From Paragorgia papillata (lineage: Eukaryota > Cnidaria > Anthozoa > Scleralcyonacea > Coralliidae): DNA of 64,000 nucleotides. This document shows positions 55,985-64,000 of this stretch, piece by piece. Position 1 is the first letter of the stretch, and each line of letters opens with the position of its first letter. Under the pieces are notes generated by a model. That model ran no database searches. It saw nothing but the letters and a program-made list of their open reading frames with translations, and had not been told where the DNA came from. The stretch lies in the NCBI GenBank assembly GCA_035771165.1, contig JAWNZC010000302.1, positions 1,601,001 to 1,665,000 of the forward strand. Direction: 5' to 3'. The position numbers and the translations under genes are program-made.

Positions 55985-56684
55985 GGGCGCTTTCCTTTTG
56001 AGCAATCCAAATCCAGAGTTTTGAGATTTGGATTTTTCAGATTTTGTTAATAAATGGAACGGACGTGCTGCGCTGGTCAGCTTGTGAACCTGACGCGGGC
56101 GCAAATGCTGGAAAATGGCGGCCAAGAGAAATGGCTTCAGAGGAGGTCCATTGTCATTTTTCTCAGGCTTGGAATATTAGTCCGTTGAATAAAACGAGCG
56201 TGCTCCATTATCTTTGCAATGTAGACCTTTACTTGATGCAGAAAAAGGATGGCCACAATTTGGATTCTCGCAAATCTTTTCAGACAAATATCCTGTTGTA
56301 ACAAACGTACTGTATGTGTTCCTACAAATTTGAAAAATAACAACGGGGCATCTTAGCTATTAGTCTCTACTGGCTAATTGACAACAACAATGGTATTTGG
56401 ACTGTAGACTAATAAAATTCATCGTCTAGAAGTACTCACCTTGTTCTTTTTCCGCCATTTTACCTCACGAGCCGACTTCACAATTGCCGTGGTCAGCGGT
56501 CAGAAAAGTTAATTGCAAAAGGAACGAAAAATCTCAATCTGGATTGAGATAAAATACGAAAAATCCAACGTTCGCCTACCGATTCACTTGATTCGAATTA
56601 TTTTTCAGCTTTTGGAAAATGGAACAGTAAATCGAAAATCCGATTTTGAAATCTGGATTTGGATTGCTCAAAAGGAAAGCGCCC
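55985..56684. mobile_element. MITE, 700 bp, ten bases after the CSDE1-like donor
   Basis: GGGCGCTTTCCTTTTGAGCA and TGCTCAAAAGGAAAGCGCCC are perfect inverted ends. The match continues through ATCCAAATCCAGA. The interior has short unsupported open frames (56044-56301). Confidence 0.93.
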
Positions 56685-56795
56685 ATAACTAAAGCATGAG
56701 CAGCAATCTGACAGCGCCCCAACAGCACACTTATACCTTGACACACCCAAAATTCATTGTTCCAAGAGACGCGTTACATGCTTTATCCAACTGTC

Positions 56796-57281
56796 TTAAG
56801 GTGGCTCCACACAGTTTCTTGAAAAATGGAAAATACAAATTTGAGAGTCCAAAACACGTACATAAACAATTCGGGAAAACAATAAAACTAAACGTTATGC
56901 ATAGTTAAACAGTCTGACAATCAAAAACTGTTACCAAATAAATAGCAACAGTTGTTGCTATGGCAACAATGACGTTTCAAAATGGGTGCCAATTACCGTT
57001 CAAACTAATTTAATTCGAAAGAAACTTTGGTGACCCCCAATTTTTCTTTAACCTTTCTTGAAGGATGAGTAATCAATAGGCCGATTTTAAAAAAATTCTG
57101 TAGAACGAATAATTTTTTCCACCGAAAAATCATGTTTGTTAATTTTTAAAAAAATTCGTTCTACAGAATTTTTTTTAAATCGGCCTATTGATTACTCATA
57201 CTTCAAGAAAAGTTTTAAAGAAAAAAATATTGGGGTCACCAAAGTTTTTTCAGAATTAAATTAGTTTGAACGGTAATTAGC
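56796..57281 (+). mobile_element. MITE family A, left part (split by insertion)
   Basis: TTAAGGTGGCTCCACACAGT is the outer end. The segment then matches the 38.7-39.2 kb copy, including the central inverted repeat near 57010-57200, and stops at GTAATT where the ISL2EU-type element begins. Confidence 0.9.
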
Positions 57282-57388
57282 CTTTCCGAAGTTCATAGGA
57301 AGTCTGGTGCCGAACTCGCCCCCAATGGAAATGTGGGGCTGAATTTGCGACGAACTTTTATAAAAAGTCAATAAAAGTCATATAAAAA

Positions 57389-58746
57389 ATAGAGATTGAC
57401 TCAAATTCAGACGGTTTTAAACTTGAAGAGACAGATATACCTGGTGCAAAACTTCAAAAACCGGTTGAACAATGCACAGTTGCGGTATTAAGGCGGTGGT
57501 TATTGTGTCGTGGTGCGAAAGTCAAGGGAAAGCGACAAGATTTAGTGCAAAGGTTTGTGCACTTAATTTTAATATGTTTTTCGACCTGACGATCATGTAT
57601 TCAAGTTTCATTTGCTCATGTGTATGTACGATGTAGCAGCTTAATATTTTCCAAATAAGGCAAAATATATTTAATTGTTGGCGTAAAACCAGGAATATTG
57701 TTATATTGAAGTCATTGAACTAGTATTAAACTGTATTAAGTTAAAGAAATTATTCATAAGTTGATAAATGCTGTTTTCTTTAAAAATACAGGGTCAATGA
57801 TTACATAAATAATGGGCTGGACAAAAATATAGTTGATCCAGATGATGGTGTAAATTTGGCAAAGAAAAGACTAGAGCTTGGCCTGGCCGAAGAAATTCAC
57901 CCTGAAGTGAATGAAAATTTTCCTTCCACTGGGTTCGAATGTGGGACAACCAATCTCCCAAGAATATCTTATCGCAACATTTGGAAGTATTTAATAGATG
58001 ACGTAGAATTGAAAAAGCAACTGTCCACAGAAAAGCCTATAGTGAAGGGGTATAACTTTTATAAATCTGGTCATGTTTTTCAGATTTTCTCAAAAAAGGA
58101 ACAGCATAAACATTATGTTTTAAGTAAAGTATTTCCATCAATGAAAAAAGGTAAAATCTACACAGTTAAAATTATCCTTGGGTCAAATGGTGATATTTCT
58201 AATGCCTTCTGTTGCTGTCCAGCAGGGGTGGATGGTCGCTGTAACCATCTTGCTGCAACTTTGTTCGCATTAGAAGACAAAACTGCTACAGAGAATGGTA
58301 TGGTGCCGGCTGCTAAGGTACAAAGCAGAACACCAGAAAACATACCTTGCACATCAAAGCCTTGCAAATGGAATGTTTCTGGTAGAAAACGCAAGCTAGA
58401 ACCACAACCAGTTCAGTCTGTGAAATTTAAAAAACATGAATATGGCAAGGTAACTAAACATTTTGCAAAGGAATATGTTGACGTTCGAGCTCCCCACCAA
58501 AGAAGTACTACAAGTAGTGACTTGAATGCTTTCTATAACAAAGTGAAAGAGGTTGAGAAAAAGACTGGCAAGCCAATGGGTCTAAGTTTAATATTGCCTC
58601 ATGATCTTCCCAAATATACTATTAATTGTGCTGATGCAGCTGAACCACAGGTTGTTGTAGGAAATGTGCAGCACCCTGATGAATATATGTGGAATTATGG
58701 AATTATGGAATTATGGAATAATGGAATTAGGGGGGGTTGGCCATGA
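57389..58746 (+). pseudogene. SAP and SWIM domain protein of the ISL2EU-like element, truncated
   Basis: Exon 1 (about 57389-57552) encodes a SAP-like motif, [20 protein letters not shown] then DLVQR, a fold used for DNA binding. The in-frame codon before it is ATA where a start is expected, after an upstream TAA, so the start appears lost. The donor AG|GTTTGT joins to 57792 (TACAG acceptor) in frame as RVNDYINNG. Exon 2 encodes LPRISYRNIWKYL, a beta-rich region, then CCCPAGVDGRCNHLAATLFA, a SWIM zinc finger (CxC...CxH). It continues to LSLILPHDLPKYTI and dissolves into a GGAATTAT repeat at 58695-58735 before a stop at 58746. The YqaJ nuclease normally expected downstream is missing. Confidence 0.75.
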
Positions 58747-59040
58747 AAAAAAGGTGGGGCACATGGATTTTACTTGTTAGTGGAAGAGTACTTCCAGTTA
58801 ATGGCCATAATGGTTAATCAACATTTAAAATTGGCAGTAGCCTAACACTGACAAGTAAAATCATTTGGTGTTAGACAGAGTAAAATATCAAAGTAGGGCA
58901 AATTTCCATCCATGTGGTTAACTATGGATATTTTTAAGAAAAATATCAGTACACATTATTACAACAGTTGTCCTATTTGTATGCAAAGGTAAATAAGAGG
59001 AGTTTGCACCATCCTTCCAACTCAATAAGCTATACTGTAT
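58747..59040. other. Deleted interior of the ISL2EU-like element
   Basis: A fragment of the ~120-bp repeat (AAAATCATTTGGTGTTAGAC at 58858) and AT-rich DNA lie where the C-terminus of the SWIM protein would be. This suggests deletion and filler insertion. Confidence 0.5.
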
Positions 59041-59056
59041 GTTACTTCTTTCATGT

Positions 59057-60527
59057 TTATGTGATCATTGGAGGCCTGAAGTTTGACAAGCATGCAATAA
59101 CAATCCATGCATCAGAAGCAATACTAGAAGTAGTAATAGGAATGACTCGATCAAAATAGTGCCAATTTTTTAAGCGTTCCATGTAACGTTCAACAAGTAT
59201 TCGCAAGCTGGCCACTTTCTTGTTATGGTTAGTTTCTGTTTTTGTAAATTGACACTTGTCACTTAGGAAATTAGGCATGACTAAATGGGCACCAATAACA
59301 GCCAGCTGGTCCTGGATTAAAAATCCCTTGTCTGCCATGATAAAATCTCCTTTGTGTATGTGACTAAAAAATCCTGACTTCTCGACAATATCTGGGTCAC
59401 TTATTGATCCACAATACAGTTCGCTAGCAAATGATACAACACCGTTTGGAGTTATTCCAATAAGAGCTTTCATTGTTGTATGTGCCTTATAGCTTGAATA
59501 ACAAACAGACTGTCAAGACTTGACGGAGATTCCATTTTGATCTCTGTGCAATCTATGATGCTAACTAACTCAGGATACAGTTCTTTAAATACAGGGGGTA
59601 TATAACATTTCAGTTGTTCCTTGCTTGGCCACACAATACACAGTGGCTGTAATTCGCACTTCATGAATCTTATCCATGTTCGAAAAACTTCAGAAACTGT
59701 AGACACAGATAAACGAAACCTCTCTGCTAGATCCCTTTCAAGAAGTCCAAGCCTTAGTCTTAAAAGAACAAGTGTAAATTCTTGCCATAATGATAGTTTT
59801 CGCTTGGTACCACATTTTCTCCCGTCAAAGTTCAAGCTGCGACGACCACCATAACTTAGGTTGGCAGCTTTTTCTTTTAGCATGTCAGAGCACATAACCA
59901 TTGAGGAATAATTTGGAAATCCAGTAAAAAATGATATGTCATCATCACAGTCTTTATGAACATCAATATCAAATTTAGGTTCATGTTCAAGTTTATACTT
60001 CAATTTATCCAATTGAATTTGTAAGAAGTTTACCCTTTCCTTCAGTATTTCAGCCTCCTGCTTACATGCATCATGAACGCCATTCACTTCCTTCCCATCC
60101 ATGTTTTCCTTGTTTATAACATTGTCATTGCTTTCAGCAAGAATGTCGTCGAATACGACTACGTTTTCAGTGCCACTGCTGTTTGTACACGCGTCTGTGT
60201 GATCCATTGTTATCGAAGAGCTAGTCTTGGTCTTGCATGTTTTGGATCTCGACGGCAACTCGTGTTTAATAATTTCACGGCGTCGTTTGACAGGCTTTGA
60301 CCAAGGGAAAATAGTTGGAAGTTGAGTTCGACACACCCTTCCCCTCCGGGAAAGTGTTTACCACATATCTTGGTATTCGGTGAAATGTCCTTGAGATTAT
60401 CATTTCGTATTCGTCTTTTATACTCAGCAAGTACTTTAGGGTCTCTTGGAAGACTGTGGAACTTCAGTTCAGGGGAATTTCGCCAGGTATTGGCACAGCT
60501 TAGCACACAACAATTGAACTTCCCCAT
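59057..60527 (-). pseudogene. THAP plus DDE_Tnp4 transposase, two frameshifts
   Basis: From ATG at 60527 the minus strand encodes a THAP domain: MGKFNCCVLSCANTWRNSPE, KFHSLPRDPKVLAEYKRRIR and KICGKHFPGGEG (C2CH zinc finger). After a frameshift near 60340 it continues RTQLPTIFPWSKPVKRRRE, a coiled coil (KERVNFLQIQLDKLKYKLEH), FTGFPNYSSMVMCSDML, an HTH (LRLRLGLLERDLAERFRLSV) and the first catalytic Asp in SIIDCTEIKMESPSSLD. A second frameshift near 59505 leads to AHTTMKALIGITPNGVVSF, the second Asp in FIMADKGFLIQDQL and the final acidic position in VERYMERLKNWHYFDRVIP. All three catalytic residues are visible, but the reading frame is broken twice, so the enzyme cannot be made from this copy. 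Confidence 0.88.
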
Positions 60528-60642
60528 TAAAAAATATATTTTGTTATGCAATTTTCGATTTTTTCGTTCGTCCCAAATTCAGCCCCACAATTCCAGTTGG
60601 GGCGAGTTCGGCACCAGACTTCCTATGAACTTAGGAAAGAGG

Positions 60643-60832
60643 AATTGGCAGCCATTTTGAAACGTCCTTGTTGCTACTGTTGGTATTTATTTGGTAACAG
60701 TTTTTGATTGTCAGACTGTTTAACTATGCATAACATTTAGTTTTATTCTTTTTCCGAATTGTTTAATCACGTGTTTTGGACTCTCAAACTTGTATTTTCC
60801 ATTTTTCACGAAACTGCATGGAGCCACCTTAA
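60643..60832 (+). mobile_element. MITE family A, right part
   Basis: Continues from AATTGGCAGCCATTTTGAAA through CTGTTTAACTATGCATAACA to the outer end GGAGCCACCTTAA, the inverse of 56796-56950. It restores a family A element when joined to the left part. Confidence 0.9.
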
Positions 60833-61035
60833 ACAACGTAAACTGGGCAGGGCTTTGAAGAGAGGAAATTGTGGGGTAAAAATGTTCATTAGTATGTGAT
60901 AACTAGTGGGATAACTATATATAACTATCAATAACTATCGATAATTGATCACGCATTCACAATGAACATTCACTCAGAGAAGGTATAAGGCCCATCCCAC
61001 AATGCACCGGAACCAATAAATCATTATTAAAACAA
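60833..61035. promoter_or_regulatory. Possible promoter of the right-end gene
   Basis: A non-repetitive stretch ending in AACAAGATGGCGTCG, a YY1-type start context. ATAACTATCAATAACTATCG is a short internal repeat. The assignment is weak. Confidence 0.25.
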
Positions 61036-61730
61036 GATGGCGTCGTCTTTGCGGACCGCAGTTGCTTTGTACAAACTGTGTTATGAAGACATGCTCCAAG
61101 CAAATTGGACGGTTAAAATATGCGTGGTGGATAAATAATTATATCATTTTCGAATTTATTATGTTAAATTTGCCAGTCCTGACTAACTATTGGACAAAAT
61201 CGTTGGAATTTGCAATCGATGCAAGATTATTCGAACATGACACTGCGAAATCGTGCATAAATTACCACAGTGCTTGGCAGTCTTCTTTTGAGAAATCATA
61301 TATTTTTTGTTCTACTCGTAAACTTCGATATTTATCTCGTCTGAAGTTATAAAAAGGCTCCTTAAGGCGCCACGTTTTCGTCGCGAAATTTTCCGTTGAA
61401 ATTTGGGTATTATGGCAACGAGAGGCCACACGTTTCAACAGGAGATACTCCGCACAAAGAGAAGCAAACAAGACTAGTTCCTCCAAACGAACACGGATAT
61501 TCCCGTCGATCTTTGTTTCCAGTTGGTTCTTCGAATGACAAGGTAATCCACAGTCTATTAACAGTTTTAAAGCAAGAAGATATCGCTCTTGTCCGATTCA
61601 TTGCGTTGCAGAAAGATCTTCAAGAAACACAAAGGGAGTGGCCTTCACTGCGAAAGCAACATACTTACTGGGAAAATGCTGCTCATTTTGTTAAAGAGAC
61701 ATGTGGAGAATCTGAAAGAACAGGTGAACA
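61036..61730 (+). CDS. Exons of an unrecognised gene (part 1)
   Basis: An ATG at 61036 opens MASSLRTAVALYKLCYEDML and stops after 33 codons. Another at 61412 opens MATRGHTFQQEILRTKRS. The best coding-like block (about 61540-61725) reads KVIHSLLTVLKQEDIALVRF, IALQKDLQETQREWPSLRKQ and AAHFVKETCGESERT, ending at a GTGAAC donor. It has an amphipathic, Gln/Glu-rich helical character. I do not recognise it. Frame changes upstream suggest either small exons or decay. Confidence 0.4.
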
Positions 61731-62235
61731 TTTCTGCTAATTTTTAAAATAATTTGGTGCCGTTTTCTTTCTGCACTAGCAGTAATAAAGATCACATTAT
61801 TTGCAATATTTCATGTCCTTTAAGTGTGTTAAGAATAACTCTGGTGAACGTTTTTGTCGAGGTCGGTTCGATTCCTCCTTTATTCTCTTATTTTGATAAA
61901 TATCATTGTAAATATGTACACTGTCAGAGAGCATGGAATATTGCTAATTGCTGCACGTTCACAAATATTGCTAATGTTTATTCACAGAGAAGATTCAAAA
62001 GAAATTAATTTTTAATCAGTGCATGTATACCGAATACTAGTACTGTATACCTTAACCTGTTAGAATTCTGTTATAGTAATAGAGTTTATAGACCAATAAT
62101 GAATAATTTACTTACAAACAAGGTTTGTCTGGCACACTGAAATTGAGCCTTTTCTCAAATAATCTGAGAACAACATGACCACTCGTATTGTAAATAATAT
62201 TAACTTAGAAATATTATGTTCATTTGTTGTCCAGC

Positions 62236-62398
62236 ACATGCTGTTCGATCAAAAAAAAGGAACATTAGAAGCAGTGGTGCAGGAATATGGCATTGATTAC
62301 GAATGTGAAACCAGTTTGAACTCTGACAGCACACCATCTACTTCTACTGATGTCCCTCATGTAGAAGACAACACTGTGGACTCAGTATTGTACCGTTG
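62236..62398 (+). CDS. Putative exon of the same gene (part 2)
   Basis: After the acceptor TTGTTGTCCAG the plus strand encodes HMLFDQKKGTLEAVVQEYGI and DYECETSLNSDSTPSTSTDV, then PHVEDNTVDSVLYR. The acidic Ser/Thr-rich composition and acceptor support an exon. The frame stays open to 62591, but the later part is less protein-like. Confidence 0.4.
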
Positions 62399-62621
62399 TT
62401 CTAAGCTACTGGAAAAAAGGTGCGCCAGGGCACTCATTATTTTGATTAAAATGATACTACTCTTTTTGGGAACTGATAAAATAGTTGATGTGCTAGACAA
62501 CATGCTCCTGGACATTGCTGAAAGGAAAGGGATAACATCACACCCCTCAAAATTCATTTCTCTGTCCCTTTACAACAGAACCAAAAAATAAAAATTTACA
62601 ACAGAACCAAAAAAGTAATCT

Positions 62622-63018
62622 TTTGTTTAAATTTGCCCAATGTGTTGGTAAACAAAGGCCTGATGGTTCAGGTACTCTAATGCAAATGAATCGCATGCCA
62701 TTTGGATTGGTTCAGTACCAAATCGAGTTCTTTACATGTAAAAATTCACAACAGGTTAGAAAGGTGTCACACTGTACAGTAGGTGTACATTTTGTATCAG
62801 TATGAAATGTTTCATATCTCAAGGATTATACTGGTTCCATGTTATGTTGTTTGTTATAAAAAAAAATTGTTTTTTAAAGATAACCATGCCCAGAGACTTT
62901 GCATTATGGCATTCAACTATGATGTCAGAGCTAGGCCATCGCTTTAACCACCTGTTCAAAGGACAAATGTGGAGTGGAATAGCTGCAGATGGCATAAAAA
63001 TCCCATGTGTGTGTAAGT
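62622..63018 (+). CDS. Putative exons of the same gene (part 3)
   Basis: One block (about 62622-62754) reads FAQCVGKQRPDGSGTLMQMN and RMPFGLVQYQIEFFTCKNSQ, ending near a GTTAGA donor. A second (62880-63014), after the acceptor TTTTTAAAG, reads ITMPRDFALWHSTMMSELGH and RFNHLFKGQMWSGIAADGIK, ending at AAG or GTAAGT. Conserved-looking aromatic and Gly motifs suggest folded protein, but no family was recognised. Confidence 0.4.
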
Positions 63019-63153
63019 TCAATGTTATACATGTTGTAACGCATTGCTGCCTGAGCCAGCCAAAAACAGCCCCATACAAGGCAGAACCCCAGAAGAGGTA
63101 CGAAGCTCTTCCCACAATGCATTGCGTTTAGTTTTCTTCCCTTGGCTCGGAGC

Positions 63154-64000
63154 ATGACAGTTGATGATCAAATTATAGATATTTTCGTTGGCGCTGTTTC
63201 GATTGAAAAACTGCGTTTCAAAAGGTAAGATCTTTATATGATATTCTAAAAGTTGCTCTCTTTTTTTCCATTCTGGCAAATAGGGCCCAAAATATTTTCT
63301 AACACCTGCTGATTGCATCCTAATTCGTGTAGTCCTCAATAATTTCACCTGTTTGCATTGATTTGTCTTTAAGGGAGAGACTATCAGGAGATTGGTGCTC
63401 TCACATAAAGATGCTCGGTTTTGGATAAAGGCTGATGCCACAGATGTAAAGGGTGCCTTATTTGACTCTGCAAGGGGTGAGTGGAATGGAGATGTTGATC
63501 TTGGAGATGGCAAACTTGGCCAGCTCAACGATGAGTATTCAGTTAGAAAGGGTGGGATAACTCATTGCCTTAAATGCATTCCTCCCCCAACGAGACATCT
63601 TCACTTCTCCAGGGAATTCAACTGAGGTTGATAGAGGACAAGGGGTTTCTAGAAGCTTGACTGTCAACTTCACTTACAGAGTACCTGGAGAAGTATGACA
63701 AAGTGGGGTCACCTGAAGAACGTCTGAAAGAGCTAAACTGGGAAGTAGTGGAATTTAGTAAACTTCTGGAAAATTGTCAGCGCTTGCACAACATCATCCA
63801 GAACCTGTCTGCATTTTTAAGTGCAGATACTTTTTGTTTTAAATTATTTATTTTCCAATTCAAACACATACACCCAGAATTTCTTACCTACCTTCGAGAC
63901 TTGTTTAAGAAAAAAAGACAACCTCCAGCAACCCATGTCCTCGTCACAATGGTGTCTGATGAACGAAGGAATATGAAACCATACGCTGTTCCAGTACAAT
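63154..64000 (+). CDS. Unrecognised gene entering from a new start, runs off the window
   Basis: ATG at 63154 opens MTVDDQIIDIFVGAVSIEKL with the donor AG|GTAAGA at 63225. The next block (about 63372-63552, after GTCTTTAAG) reads ETIRRLVLSHKDARFWIKAD, ATDVKGALFDSARGEWNGDV and DLGDGKLGQLNDEYSVRKG. The phase of this join is off by one base, so an exon may be missing or a frameshift present. A third block after TTACAG at 63680 reads EYLEKYDKVGSPEERLKELN and WEVVEFSKLLENCQRLHNII, then a long open frame to the edge with PPATHVLVTMVSDERRNMKP and YAVPVQ. It looks like a repeat-family or host gene of cnidarians that I cannot name. It is truncated by the window. Confidence 0.5.

Larger units (their letters stand above)
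57282..60642. mobile_element. ISL2EU-like DNA transposon (SAP-SWIM and THAP-DDE genes), degenerate
   Basis: The inverted ends share AAGTTCATAGGAAGTCTGGT and GCCGAACTCGCCCC, then a looser GGGGCTGAATTTG. The element is about 3.36 kb, inserted in a family A MITE. It carries two convergent genes: a plus-strand SAP-SWIM protein and a minus-strand THAP plus DDE_Tnp4 transposase. ISL2EU/IS4EU elements are known to encode a DDE transposase together with a second protein (often with a YqaJ nuclease), which this pair resembles. AATT occurs at both junctions and may be part of a target duplication, but the exact ends are uncertain. Confidence 0.8.

Noticed and set aside
61850..61900. Possible tRNA B box (GGTTCGATTCC)
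   Set aside because: No A box, no cloverleaf arms and no acceptor stem could be placed around it.

Overview
This window is AT-rich eukaryotic (metazoan) DNA, most likely from a cnidarian such as an anthozoan. That reading rests on small phase-consistent exons with GT-AG introns, abundant (TA)n, (TAA)n and (CTTT)n microsatellites, TTAGGG-type telomere-like repeats, and a mixture of KDZ, THAP/DDE, Penelope-like and RLE-type non-LTR elements with many long-TIR MITEs. The organism call is an inference from this repertoire. No bacterial-style operons, CRISPR arrays, tRNAs or intact rRNA genes were seen.

Layout. 1-6.6 kb: a 53-bp tandem repeat, a fragment of a dispersed inverted-repeat element, and long non-coding DNA with a 5S-rRNA-derived SINE on the minus strand near 5.7 kb. 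6.65-12.5 kb: a 13-exon KDZ-type transposase gene. Its splice sites and intron phases agree throughout, but it carries two frameshifts, one in-frame stop and an uncertain junction between exons 9 and 10. One intron holds a perfect 66-bp-arm palindrome made of Penelope-like element (PLE) ends and centred on a hammerhead-like core. 13.5-16.1 kb: a 181-bp satellite with higher-order structure. 16.2-20.2 kb: MITEs and a minus-strand exon for a membrane protein with about 20 copies of a 7-residue Thr/Ser/Asn/Gln/Pro repeat. 20.4-22.9 kb: a 5'-truncated non-LTR retrotransposon with one nonsense codon, sitting between two inverted copies of a helix-turn-helix exon. 23-31 kb: an unknown minus-strand exon, a long-TIR MITE, an RLE-type retrotransposon fragment bounded by (TAA)n, a zinc-ribbon ORF, a broken chromo/Tudor-knot-like gene and a two-exon secreted coiled-coil gene. 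31-37.7 kb: short tandem repeats, a head-to-head pair of PLE 3' ends carrying GIY-YIG and hammerhead motifs, and very long simple repeats. 38-53 kb: MITEs, a tandem array with repeated TGACGTCA sites, two oppositely oriented arrays of a ~120-bp repeat, and retrotransposon fragments. 54.3-56 kb: a huge (CTGTTG)n-type microsatellite and two consecutive exons of a CSDE1/UNR-like cold-shock-domain gene, the only clearly recognisable conserved host gene. 56.8-60.8 kb: a MITE split by an ISL2EU/THAP-type transposon with convergent SAP-SWIM and THAP-DDE genes. 61-64 kb: exons of one or two unrecognised genes, the last running off the window.

Most of the window is accessory mobile DNA layered by nested insertion. 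The KDZ transposase, the THAP-DDE transposase, the retrotransposon reverse transcriptase and the PLE endonuclease all carry visible inactivating changes or truncations, so this looks like a graveyard of elements around and inside the introns of host genes rather than a working operon-like system. The most unusual items are the hammerhead-centred PLE palindromes, the spliced KDZ gene, the nested MITE/ISL2EU insertion, the satellite with emerging higher-order repeats, and the uncharacterised genes at the right end.
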